64,000 bases of DNA, from the NCBI GenBank assembly GCA_001644455.1, contig LSTF01000001.1, positions 1-64,000 of the forward strand, read 5' to 3'. Source of the stretch: Betaproteobacteria bacterium SCGC AG-212-J23. Its GTDB lineage: Bacteria > Pseudomonadota > Gammaproteobacteria > Burkholderiales > SG8-39. Below, piece by piece: positions 37,247-46,085 of the stretch (position 1 is its first letter; each line of letters opens with the position of its first letter). Made by a program: the position numbers and the translations under genes. A model generated the notes under the pieces. The model was not told the origin of the DNA, made no database searches, and saw nothing but the letters and a program-made list of their open reading frames with translations.

Positions 37247-38344
37247 ATGGCCGCCACCCCGCAGGAACCGCAGGCCCACGTCTCGACGATCGAGCTGTTC
37301 TTCGACCTCGTCTTCGTCTACACGGTCACGCAGCTCACGCACCTCGTCGACCATGCGCACGGCGCGTCCGACTTCGTCCACGCGTTCGTGGTGCTGGTGC
37401 TGATCTGGTGGATCTACGCCGGCTACGCCTGGCTGACCAACGGCGTCGGCGCGGCGCGGAAGATGCGCCTCGTGCTCATCGCCGCCGCGACCGGCTTCCT
37501 GGTCATGTCGCAGGCGATCCCGGGCAGCTTCGGCGAGCACACGCGCGCCTTCGCGTTCTCGTACCTCTTCGTCATCGCGCTGCACCTCGGCGCCTTCGCC
37601 TGGCAGGGCGGGGCGGGCCTCGGCCGCGCCATCGCGCGCCTCGCGCCGTTCAACCTCGGCGCGGCGGGCCTGGTGCTCGCCGCGGCGTTCGCGCCGGAAG
37701 CCTGGAAGCTCGCGCTCTTCGGCGCGGCGGCGCTCATCTACCTCGTCGCCACGCTGGCGCGACGCGAGGTGGGCTTCTCGATCAACGCCAGCCACTTTGT
37801 CGAGCGCCACGGCCTCGTCATCCTCATCGTGCTCGGCGAGTCGGTGGTGGCGATCGCCACCGGCAGCTCGCCGCGCGGCTTCGGCTCGGAGACGGTGGCG
37901 GAGATCGCGCTCTCCTTCGTGCTGCTGGCGACGCTCTGGTGGTGCTACTTCGACCGCGATGACGAGCGCGCCGAGCACGCGATGCGCATCGCCGGCCCGA
38001 GGGCGCGCGGCCGCATGGCGATCGTCGGCTACTGGTACGGCCACCTGGCGATGATCTGCGGCGTGGTGCTGGTCGCGGCGGGCATCCGCCAGATCCTCGG
38101 CGACGATCCGGCGCGCGGCGCGGTCTGGCTGGTGTCGTGCGGCGTTTCGGTCTATCTCGCGGGCGACGTGCTGTTCCGCACCGCGCTGCACCTCGCGCCG
38201 CTCGCCTTCCGCGCCTTCGGCGCCGCGGCGGCGCCGGCGATCGGCCTGGTCGGCATCTGGCTGGGCGCGGCGGTGGAGCTCGCCGCGCTCGCGGTGCTGG
38301 TCGCGGCGGTGCTCGCGGTCGAGCGCCAGTACAACCTGGTGTGA
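37247..38344 (+). CDS. Low temperature requirement protein A (LtrA) family membrane protein
   Basis: VSTIELFFDLVFVYTVTQLTH; FVERHGLVILIVLGESVVAI. Confidence 0.9.
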   Translation: MAATPQEPQAHVSTIELFFDLVFVYTVTQLTHLVDHAHGASDFVHAFVVLVLIWWIYAGYAWLTNGVGAARKMRLVLIAAATGFLVMSQAIPGSFGEHTRAFAFSYLFVIALHLGAFAWQGGAGLGRAIARLAPFNLGAAGLVLAAAFAPEAWKLALFGAAALIYLVATLARREVGFSINASHFVERHGLVILIVLGESVVAIATGSSPRGFGSETVAEIALSFVLLATLWWCYFDRDDERAEHAMRIAGPRARGRMAIVGYWYGHLAMICGVVLVAAGIRQILGDDPARGAVWLVSCGVSVYLAGDVLFRTALHLAPLAFRAFGAAAAPAIGLVGIWLGAAVELAALAVLVAAVLAVERQYNLV

Positions 38345-39420
38345 CCGTGGCCGCAAGGAAATCCACCCTGCAGACCCTCGAGCTGCAGTTGCACGAGGCG
38401 CAGGCGCTCGCGCACTTCGGCAGCTGGGAATGGGACCTGCTCGAGGATCGGGTCACCTGGTCGGACGCGATGTACGCGATGATGGGCGCCGATCCCGCCA
38501 CCTTCCGGCCGTCGGCGGACGCGTTCATGCGCTGCGTCCATCCCGAGGACCGGGAGCGGGTCGCGCAAGCCGCCGCCGAGAATCGCGCGAAGGGCACCCC
38601 GTATGCGGCGCCGTTCCGCATCCTGCGGCAGGACGGCAGCGTGCGTACCCTGCGCGGCGCCTCGCACGCGGTGACCGACGCCGCAGGGCGGCCGCGGCGC
38701 GTGGTCGGCGTCCTGCAGGACATCTCCGACGAAGTCGCGGCGCAGGAAGCGCTGCGCAGCTACGCGGCGCAGGTCGTGGTCCTCTCGCGCCGCCTGGTCG
38801 AGGTGCAGGAAAGCCATGACCAGGCGCTGGCGCGCGAGCTGCACGACAACCTCGGGCCGAGCCTGACCGCGCTTAGCATCAACCTGCGGCTGATCGAGGA
38901 CGCGCTACCCGCGCCCCTGCGCGAGCAGCTCGCCGCCACCCTCGCCGACTCGCGCGAGCAGGTGCGCCAGGCGACCTCGGCGATGCGCGACGTGATGGGC
39001 GAGCTGCACCCGCACTCGCTCGACGACCACGGCCTGCCGGCGGCCCTGCGCGTGCTCGCCGGCGCGTTCGAGAAGCGCACCGGCATCCGCGTCGCCGTGA
39101 CGGTGAGCGGGCCCGAGCGAGCCGCCGACCGCGTCGCCCTGCCGCTCTATCGCATCGCGCAGGAGGCGCTCAACAACGTCGCCAAGCACTCGCGCGCGCG
39201 CAACGTGCAGATCCGCTACACCGCGAGCGCCATGGGCATCCTGCTCGAGATCGAGGACGACGGCGTCGGCTTTGCCGCGCCGCGGCTCGACGACGCCGAA
39301 GTGTCGGGGTGGGGACTGGCGACGATGCGCGAGCGCGCCGCCGCGGCCGGCGCGTCATGCGAAGTGCTGTCGCGGAGCGGGGGCGGCGCGCTGGTGCGGG
39401 TGGCGATCGGCTCGGCTTGA
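38341..39420 (+). CDS. PAS-containing NarL-type sensor histidine kinase
   Basis: PAS (HFGSWEWDLLEDRVTWSDAMYAMMG), ARELHDNLGPSLTALSINL (HisKA_3), LATMRERAAAAGA; GTG start overlapping the ltrA stop. Confidence 0.9.
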   Translation: MTVAARKSTLQTLELQLHEAQALAHFGSWEWDLLEDRVTWSDAMYAMMGADPATFRPSADAFMRCVHPEDRERVAQAAAENRAKGTPYAAPFRILRQDGSVRTLRGASHAVTDAAGRPRRVVGVLQDISDEVAAQEALRSYAAQVVVLSRRLVEVQESHDQALARELHDNLGPSLTALSINLRLIEDALPAPLREQLAATLADSREQVRQATSAMRDVMGELHPHSLDDHGLPAALRVLAGAFEKRTGIRVAVTVSGPERAADRVALPLYRIAQEALNNVAKHSRARNVQIRYTASAMGILLEIEDDGVGFAAPRLDDAEVSGWGLATMRERAAAAGASCEVLSRSGGGALVRVAIGSA

Positions 39421-39436
39421 TGCCGCCTCGCGGCGG

Positions 39437-39850
39437 CTAGGGCTCCTTGGGAATATCGACGGCGATCCACACCGCCGCGACGCCCTGGCGGTTCTCGGCC
39501 CAGTGCGTGGTGTCCTTGCCTTCGGCGATGCCTTCGCCGGCTTTGACCACGCGCGGCGGCTTGCCTTCCTCGTGGTAGATCACCTCGCCCTGCAGGAAGT
39601 AGCTCACCGTCGGCCGGTCCTTGTGGCTGTGCAGGCCGATCACGCCGCCGGGCAGCAGCATGATCTTGCGCATGCGCAGCGGCCGGCCCTTCACCGAGTC
39701 GATCTCCTCGCTCAAGTCGAGCGAGCGCAGCTTGTCGGCGCTGAGGCCCTTGTTCTCCGTGGGCGCCTTCATCTGGCCGACGGCGATGCCGGCGGCGAAG
39801 CCGAGCGCGAGCGCGGATGCAACGGCGAGTATTGCTTTGCTGCGGGTCAT
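39437..39850 (-). CDS. Cupin-domain exported protein
   Basis: MLLPGGVIGLHSHKDRPTVSYFLQGEVIYHEEGKPP. Confidence 0.85.
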   Translation of the reverse strand: MTRSKAILAVASALALGFAAGIAVGQMKAPTENKGLSADKLRSLDLSEEIDSVKGRPLRMRKIMLLPGGVIGLHSHKDRPTVSYFLQGEVIYHEEGKPPRVVKAGEGIAEGKDTTHWAENRQGVAAVWIAVDIPKEP

Positions 39851-39917
39851 GGTGGTTCCTCCGTCCACCATTTTCCCAGCGCGCGGCGCGCTTGGGCGAC
39901 GATTTCGCGGCCCCGGA

Positions 39918-40745
39918 CTATTTCCTCACGCCGATCGTCACCAAGTACTCGCGCGGCATCGCCACGCCGAGCTCGGTGCGAAAGCCATCGTGGAAGGCGG
40001 CGAAGTCGCGCTGCAGCTCCTTGCGCCGCGCGGCGTCGAGCGAAGCGGCGAGCATCTTGGTCGGCCCGTAGGACTCGACGAAGAGGTCCCACACCGCCTG
40101 GCCGCTCGGCTCGCGCAGCGTGCTGATGCCGGTCTCGAAGTGCAGGTCGAAGGCACCGCCGAGCAGTTCGTGCACGCGCTGCGTGCTGCCCCAGGCGAAG
40201 GGCGAGGGCGGAGGCGTGCCCGCGGGCGCGGCCATGTAGGGTTTCATCGTCTTGAAGACGCCGGCGAGGGTGCCCTCCACCGCCCAGGTGGCGAGTGCGA
40301 GGCGACCGCCCTTTTTCGTGACACGCGCGAGTTCCGCTGCGGCGGCCTCGGGTTTCGAACAGAACATCACGCCGAAGGTCGAGATTGTGGCGTCGAAGCT
40401 CGCGTCGCCGAAGGGCAGCGCCTCCGCGTCGCCGACGTGAAAGCCGATGCGTAGCCGCGCCTCGGCGGCGAGCGCTTTGGCGGCGTCGATCAGATCGGCG
40501 TGCAGGTCGAGCCCGTCGACCGTGGCGCCGCGCGCAGCGGCGAGGCGCGCCGCCCAGCCGGTGCCGGTGGCAACGTCGAGCACGCGCTCGCCGGCTTTCG
40601 GCGCGAGGCGCGCGACGGCGTGCTCGATAGCGTCGGCGATGGTGTGGCTGATGCGGTCGTAGTGGCGGCCGCCCGAGCCCCAGGTGGCGGCGGCCTTGGC
40701 GTTGTGCGGCAGGACGGCTTGCTTCTCGAGCGTGGCGGTGTTCAT
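39918..40745 (-). CDS. Class I SAM-dependent methyltransferase
   Basis: VLDVATGTGWAARLAAARGATVDGLDLHADLI. Confidence 0.9.
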   Translation of the reverse strand: MNTATLEKQAVLPHNAKAAATWGSGGRHYDRISHTIADAIEHAVARLAPKAGERVLDVATGTGWAARLAAARGATVDGLDLHADLIDAAKALAAEARLRIGFHVGDAEALPFGDASFDATISTFGVMFCSKPEAAAAELARVTKKGGRLALATWAVEGTLAGVFKTMKPYMAAPAGTPPPSPFAWGSTQRVHELLGGAFDLHFETGISTLREPSGQAVWDLFVESYGPTKMLAASLDAARRKELQRDFAAFHDGFRTELGVAMPREYLVTIGVRK

Positions 40746-40845
40746 GGCGTTTCCTTGTGTGGGTGACGCCAGCAGTGTCCGCGCGGACTGTGCTGCGGAC
40801 CATGGGAGCGCGGTCCCGCCATCCCGCCGCGGTAGGACCGGAGTC

Positions 40846-41907
40846 CTATTTCCCCAGGGCGAGGACGATCAGCTGCGCCCGGGTCTCGACCTCGAGCTTG
40901 GCGAAGATGCTGGTGATGTGGTTGCGCACCGTCTTCTCGGAGAGCTCGAGGCGCGCGGCGATCTGCGCGTTGTCGAGGCCCTGCGCGATGAGCTGCGCCA
41001 GCTCGCGCTCGCGCGGCGTGAGGCCGGCAAGCCCCGCGCCCTCGGCACGCGCCGGCGCCGCATCGCCGAGGAAGCCGAGCACCTCGCCGAACCAGCGCTC
41101 GTAGCCCGGCTCGGTCTCGAGCAGCAGGTGGTTGCGGCTGTCGATGGACACGAAATGCGCGCCCGGGACGAGGCTTGCCACCAGGCGGCCTTCCTCGAAC
41201 GGCACGCGCGCGTCGTGCTGGGAATGCAGCACCAGGGTCGGGCAGGCGATGCGCGGCGCGAGCGTGGAAACGTCGATCTCGAGCAGCACGGAGAAGAAGC
41301 GCGCGGCGATGTGCGGCGCGGTGCACACCCGCGCCAGCTCGTTGAACCACTGGTGCTGCTCCGGCGTGCCGCCGGGGATGAACTGGGTGGTGAAGAACTG
41401 GCGGAACGCCGGGTTCTCCTTGCCCCAGCCGATCTCGATCAGCTTGCGCATGGTCTCGGCCTCCTCACGCTGCTGCGGCGGGGAATCGCGCTTGAGGAAG
41501 CCGCGTGCGTAGGCCCCGCCGAGGACGAGGCGGCTGACGCGCTCGGGATGGCGCACCGCGTAGGCGATGGCGACCGGCGCGCCCTGCGACATGCCGAGCA
41601 GCGGAAAGCGCTCGAGCCCCGCCGCGTTGACCACCGTTTCCAGGTCCTCCACCCAGGCGTCGAAGGAGAGCGCCGCGTCCCAGTCCGACAGGCCGCAGCC
41701 GCGCGAGTCGTAGCGCACCAGCGTGTGGCTGCGCGTCATGCGCTCCAGCCAGCCGCGCCAGACCGGACTTTGCCACTGGTACTCGAGGTGCGTCAGCCAG
41801 CTCGCCGCCATAACGAGCGGCGGGCCTTTGCCCGCGGTCGCATACGCCAGCCGCACGCCATCGGCGGCAGTGCAGAAGCTGATCTGCTGGGCTACCACTT
41901 TCCCCAC
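40846..41907 (-). CDS. Alpha/beta hydrolase fused to a C-terminal LuxR-type HTH
   Basis: LVRYDSRGCGLSDWD; LGMSQGAPVAIAYAVRHPERV; LTPRERELAQLIAQGLDNAQIAARLELSEKTVRNHITSIFAKL. Confidence 0.9.
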   Translation of the reverse strand: MGKVVAQQISFCTAADGVRLAYATAGKGPPLVMAASWLTHLEYQWQSPVWRGWLERMTRSHTLVRYDSRGCGLSDWDAALSFDAWVEDLETVVNAAGLERFPLLGMSQGAPVAIAYAVRHPERVSRLVLGGAYARGFLKRDSPPQQREEAETMRKLIEIGWGKENPAFRQFFTTQFIPGGTPEQHQWFNELARVCTAPHIAARFFSVLLEIDVSTLAPRIACPTLVLHSQHDARVPFEEGRLVASLVPGAHFVSIDSRNHLLLETEPGYERWFGEVLGFLGDAAPARAEGAGLAGLTPRERELAQLIAQGLDNAQIAARLELSEKTVRNHITSIFAKLEVETRAQLIVLALGK

Positions 41908-42284
41908 GCGCCGTACGGTTTGGTGATGATCTCGAGCAGGTGGCCGCTCAGGTCCTGGAAATAGACGCCGCGACCGCCGTAGTGGCGGTTGATTTCACCT
42001 TCCTGCTTCATTCCGGGGTCGGCCCAGTACTTGAGCTTGCGCTTCTGGATGCGGGCGAAGATGGCGTCGAACTCCTCCTCGCTCACCAGGAACGCATAGT
42101 GCTGCATCTGCACGTCCATGCCTTCCGCGGCGAGGAAGGCGAGCGTCACCTCGTTGCCGAGCTCGACATCGAGAAACGGGCCGAAGGACTTCGGCGCGGG
42201 CAGGCCGAACAGGCCGGCGAAGAACTGGGCGGCCGCGTCGGGGTCGGTCGAATGAACGATGGTGTGGTTCAGCTTGATGGCCAT
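41892..42284 (-). CDS. VOC (glyoxalase) superfamily protein
   Basis: LNHTIVHSTDPDAAAQFFAGLFGL; GRGVYFQDLSGHLLEIITKPYG. Confidence 0.9.
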   Translation of the reverse strand: MAIKLNHTIVHSTDPDAAAQFFAGLFGLPAPKSFGPFLDVELGNEVTLAFLAAEGMDVQMQHYAFLVSEEEFDAIFARIQKRKLKYWADPGMKQEGEINRHYGGRGVYFQDLSGHLLEIITKPYGAWGKW

Positions 42285-42314
42285 GGCGCTATCGTAAAAC
42301 TACTATGATGGGCG

Positions 42315-42566
42315 ATGAAGAATTCCGACGTGCCGATGATGACGCTGCGCCGCGCGGTGCAGCTGTGCAACGGGGTGGATGCGCTGAGCGACGCGCTCAA
42401 CGTGTCGACCGACCGGCTGGAGAAGATGCTGGCGGGCGAGGAGGAGGTGCCGCTCGCCACGTTCACCCAGGCGGTGGGGCTGCTGCTGGAGGCGACGACG
42501 ACGCGCTCGCCGAAGCGCGGCAAGCCGGACTCGAACGAGGGCGGGCGCAAGGGCCCGCGGCACTGA
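42315..42566 (+). CDS. Small putative HTH protein
   Basis: 83 aa; LRRAVQLCNGVDALSDALNVSTDRLEKMLAGEEEVPLATFTQAVGLL. Confidence 0.55.
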   Translation: MKNSDVPMMTLRRAVQLCNGVDALSDALNVSTDRLEKMLAGEEEVPLATFTQAVGLLLEATTTRSPKRGKPDSNEGGRKGPRH

Positions 42567-42586
42567 GCTAGACTGAAAACGATCCG

Positions 42587-44008
42587 ATGAACAAGCTCGC
42601 CACCCTTTTTTCACTCGCGCGCCGGACGGCGGCGCCGAAAGCGCCCGCTTCGGACCTGCCGCCGCTGCAGATGCTGGACCATCGCCAGGTGCCCGTGATC
42701 ATCAACAGTTTCAACCGGCTCGGCTCGCTGCGCCGGTTGGTGGGTTGGCTCCTGCGGGCCGGGCAGGAGAAGCTCGTCATCATCGACAATGCCTCGCGCT
42801 ACCAGCCGCTGCTCGATTACCTCACCGCCCTCGAAGCGGCGCGCCAGGCCACGATCGTCCGACTCGATGGGAATTACGGGCACAAGGCCCTGTGGGAACG
42901 CGGGCTGCTGTCGCAGCTCGGCATCGAGACGGAATACGTCTACACCGATCCCGACGTGGTGCCCTGCGATTTCTGCCCGACGGGCGCGATCAGGTTCCTG
43001 CAGGCGGTGCTCGCCAGCGAGCCCAGGATTGCCCGCGTCGGGCTGGGCCTGCGCCTCGACGACCTGCCCGACACCTATCGGCACAAGCGCGAGGCGATCG
43101 ATTGGGAGCGCCATTTCTGGCTGAAGCCGGCGGCGCGCGGCCTCTTCTTCGCCAAGGTCGACACGACCTTCGCCCTCTACCGCCCGCGCCGCGGCTTCGA
43201 CTTCGAGCTCCCGGCGCTGCGCACCGGCTGGCCCTATCTCGCCGCCCACGAAGGCTGGTACCTCGACAGCGGGCGCCCGAGCGACGAGGACCTCGTCTAT
43301 AGCCGGGAGGCGTCGCCCAAAGTGACGTGCTGGTCGGCCGCGGAGCTGCCGTCCGGGCTCGGCGAGGCCTCGCGGAGGGAAGCGGCCCGGCATCCGCGCG
43401 TTCTTCACCTCGGCTCGGGCCGCGATCTCCTGCCCGGCTATATCAATATCGATGACGCGGCCGTCGGCGCCGATATCCGCTTCGACCTCGATCGCTGCCG
43501 GGCGGAGCGATTGCCGCTCGCGGACGATTCGGTCGACGGCATGTACGGTTGCCACGTCTTCGAGCACGTGAGGGACACGCTGGCGCTCATGGCCGAGCTG
43601 CACCGGGTCGCGAAGCCGGACGCGCGGCTGATCCTGCGCCTGCCCTATGGGTCGAGCGACGACGCCGTCGAGGACCCGACGCATGCGCGGCCCTATTTCG
43701 AAGGCAGCTTCGTCTATTTCGGCCAGCCCGCCTATTCGCGCGCCGACTACGGCTACCGCGGCGACTGGGCGATCGAGAGCGTGAAACTGGTGCTGCCGCG
43801 CGAGCTCGCGGAGCGGGGCGCAGGCGAGCTGCGCCAGATGATCAGGGAGCGGCGCAACGTGGTGCAGGAGATGATCGTCCATCTGCGCGCCGTGAAGCCG
43901 CCGCGGCCCGCGCGCCTCGATCTGCTGCAATGGCCGGCACCCGAAATCGTCTTCAGCCGGCTCGACTGGGATGGCGGGTTTCTACCCGGCGAGAGCGCGT
44001 CGGCCTGA
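42587..44008 (+). CDS. Glycosyltransferase-like domain fused to class I methyltransferase
   Basis: VPVIINSFNRLGSLRRLVGWLL..LVIIDNAS; YVYTDPDVVP; then RVLHLGSGRDLLPGYINIDDAAVGADIRFDLDR. Confidence 0.75.
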   Translation: MNKLATLFSLARRTAAPKAPASDLPPLQMLDHRQVPVIINSFNRLGSLRRLVGWLLRAGQEKLVIIDNASRYQPLLDYLTALEAARQATIVRLDGNYGHKALWERGLLSQLGIETEYVYTDPDVVPCDFCPTGAIRFLQAVLASEPRIARVGLGLRLDDLPDTYRHKREAIDWERHFWLKPAARGLFFAKVDTTFALYRPRRGFDFELPALRTGWPYLAAHEGWYLDSGRPSDEDLVYSREASPKVTCWSAAELPSGLGEASRREAARHPRVLHLGSGRDLLPGYINIDDAAVGADIRFDLDRCRAERLPLADDSVDGMYGCHVFEHVRDTLALMAELHRVAKPDARLILRLPYGSSDDAVEDPTHARPYFEGSFVYFGQPAYSRADYGYRGDWAIESVKLVLPRELAERGAGELRQMIRERRNVVQEMIVHLRAVKPPRPARLDLLQWPAPEIVFSRLDWDGGFLPGESASA

Positions 44009-44038
44009 TAGACTTTCTCCGAGGAGAGTGAATCACCC

Positions 44039-44995
44039 ATGACGTACCGTCCGTTCGTCGCCGTGATGGTGCTGGCGCTGTTCGCCGTTTCGGCCGAGGC
44101 GCAATACCCGAACCGCCCCATCCGCCTGATCGTCCCGGCCGCTCCCGGCGGCGGCACCGACATCACCACGCGCGGCTTCGCGCCTGCCCTGCAGGAGCAG
44201 CTCGGCCAGCCGGTGGTGATCGAGAACCGCGGCGGCGCGGGCGGCGTGGTCGGCAGCGACGTGGTGGCGAAGGCCGCGCCCGACGGCTACACGCTGCTCA
44301 TGGTCTACATCAGCCACGCCACCAACCCGACGCTGGTCGACAAGCTGCCCTATGACACGCTGCGCGACTTCACGCCGATCACGCTGGTCTCGCAAGAGCC
44401 GACCGTGCTGGTGACGAATCCCTCGGTGCCGGCCAGCTCGCTCGCCGAGTTCACCGCCTGGGCAAAGCCGCAGGGCGACAAGCTCTCCTACGCCACCGAC
44501 CCGGGCAGCGCGGGCTTCCTCGCCGCCGAGCTCTACAAGCAGCTCGCCGGCGTGAAGGCGACCTACATCCCCTACAAGGGCTCGGGTCCCGCCGCCGCCG
44601 ACGTGCTCGCCGGGCACGTGCCCTACATGTGGTCGGTGATCTCGATCATCACGCCGCACGTCAAGTCCGGACGGATGAAAGGGCTCGCCATCGCCGCCGA
44701 GAAGCGCGCGCCGGGGCTGCCCGACGTGCCGACCACCGCCGAAGCCGGGATGAAGGATTTCGCGGTGGGCGGCTGGTACGGCCTGGTCGGGCCGGCGAAG
44801 CTGCCGAAGGAGATCGTCGACAAGGTCAACGCCGCGGCGCTGAAAGCGCTGAAGGACGAGAAGGTCATCGAGCGCCTCGCGGCCGGGGGCTCGCAGCCGA
44901 TCGGCGCCGGCCCGGCCGAGTTCGACGCGCACATCCGGCGCGAGATCGAGCGCTGGAACAAGGTGCTCAAGACCGCGGGGATCCAGCTGAAGTGA
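44039..44995 (+). CDS. TctC/Bug substrate-binding receptor
   Basis: YPNRPIRLIVPAAPGGGTDITTRGFAPALQEQLGQPVVIENRGGAGGVVGSDVVAKAAPDGYTLL. Confidence 0.95.
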   Translation: MTYRPFVAVMVLALFAVSAEAQYPNRPIRLIVPAAPGGGTDITTRGFAPALQEQLGQPVVIENRGGAGGVVGSDVVAKAAPDGYTLLMVYISHATNPTLVDKLPYDTLRDFTPITLVSQEPTVLVTNPSVPASSLAEFTAWAKPQGDKLSYATDPGSAGFLAAELYKQLAGVKATYIPYKGSGPAAADVLAGHVPYMWSVISIITPHVKSGRMKGLAIAAEKRAPGLPDVPTTAEAGMKDFAVGGWYGLVGPAKLPKEIVDKVNAAALKALKDEKVIERLAAGGSQPIGAGPAEFDAHIRREIERWNKVLKTAGIQLK

Positions 44996-46047
44996 GCGAG
45001 GCGACGCCGGCGCATCACAGTTACGAGGAAGGCCGGCGCTTCGTGCGGCGCCTGTACGGGCCGCGGATCATCGGCTTCCTGCTCGGCACACTCTGCATCG
45101 GCGGCGGGCTGTGGGAGGTCGGCGCGCCGCAGTGGGTCTGGGCCCTGCTCGCGTTGCACGGGTTCGGCTGGCCGCACCTCGCTTACGCGATCGCGGTGCG
45201 CAGCCGCGATCCCGGCCGCGCCGAGCTGCGCAACCTGCTGCTCGACTCCTTCGGCGGCGGCGTGTGGATCGCGGCGATGAATTTCAACCTCGCGCCGAGC
45301 GTGATCATCGTCGCGATGCAGGCGATGGACAAGGCGGCGATCGGCGGCCCCCGGCTCCTGGGGCGCTGCGTGCTGGCCCAGCTCGCCGCCGCCGTCGCGG
45401 TGGCGGTCCTTTTCCAGATCGAGCCGCAGGTCATCCTCTCCGGGCCGGTGGCGCGGCTCGCGAGCGCGCCGCTGCTGTTCATCTTTCCCATCATGGTCGG
45501 CCTGACCGCCTACCAGCTGTCGCGACGCGTGCGCCAGCAGAACCGCGAGCTCGCGGCGCTGTCGCGCACCGACGGCCTGACGCGCCTGCCCAACCACACC
45601 GCGTGGCTCGAGGCGGTGGAGCGTGAATTCGCGCGCGCCAAGCGCGAGGGGTCGTCGATGTCGGTGCTGATGATCGACCTCGACCACTTCAAGGCGACCA
45701 ACGACAAGCACGGCCACCCGGCCGGGGACGAGGTGCTGCGCGGCGTGGCCGAGGTGCTGCAGGAGGCCCTGCGGCTGCACGACGTGCCCGGCCGCTACGG
45801 CGGCGAGGAGTTCGGGGTGCTGCTGCCCGGCAGCGACCTGTCCGCCGCCGAGGCGATCGCCGAGCGCGTGCGCCGGAAAATCGAGTGGGCGTCGTTCGCC
45901 GGGGACGTCAAGGCCACGGCGAGCATCGGCTGCGCGACGCTCGACGAGAAGGACCTGTTTGCCGCCTCGCTGGTCGCCCGCGCCGACCGCGCCCTGTACG
46001 CCGCCAAGGCGGCGGGGCGCAACCGCGCCATGCGCGAAGCAGCCTGA
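44992..46047 (+). CDS. MASE2-like membrane domain + GGDEF diguanylate cyclase
   Basis: RTDGLTRLPNHTAWLEA; MIDLDHFKATNDKHGHPAGDEVL; RYGGEEFGVLLP; GTG start overlapping the previous stop by 4 nt. Confidence 0.9.
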   Translation: MSEATPAHHSYEEGRRFVRRLYGPRIIGFLLGTLCIGGGLWEVGAPQWVWALLALHGFGWPHLAYAIAVRSRDPGRAELRNLLLDSFGGGVWIAAMNFNLAPSVIIVAMQAMDKAAIGGPRLLGRCVLAQLAAAVAVAVLFQIEPQVILSGPVARLASAPLLFIFPIMVGLTAYQLSRRVRQQNRELAALSRTDGLTRLPNHTAWLEAVEREFARAKREGSSMSVLMIDLDHFKATNDKHGHPAGDEVLRGVAEVLQEALRLHDVPGRYGGEEFGVLLPGSDLSAAEAIAERVRRKIEWASFAGDVKATASIGCATLDEKDLFAASLVARADRALYAAKAAGRNRAMREAA

Positions 46048-46085
46048 GGGCCGCCTGAGGTAGACTTCCTCGCAGAGGAGGAATC

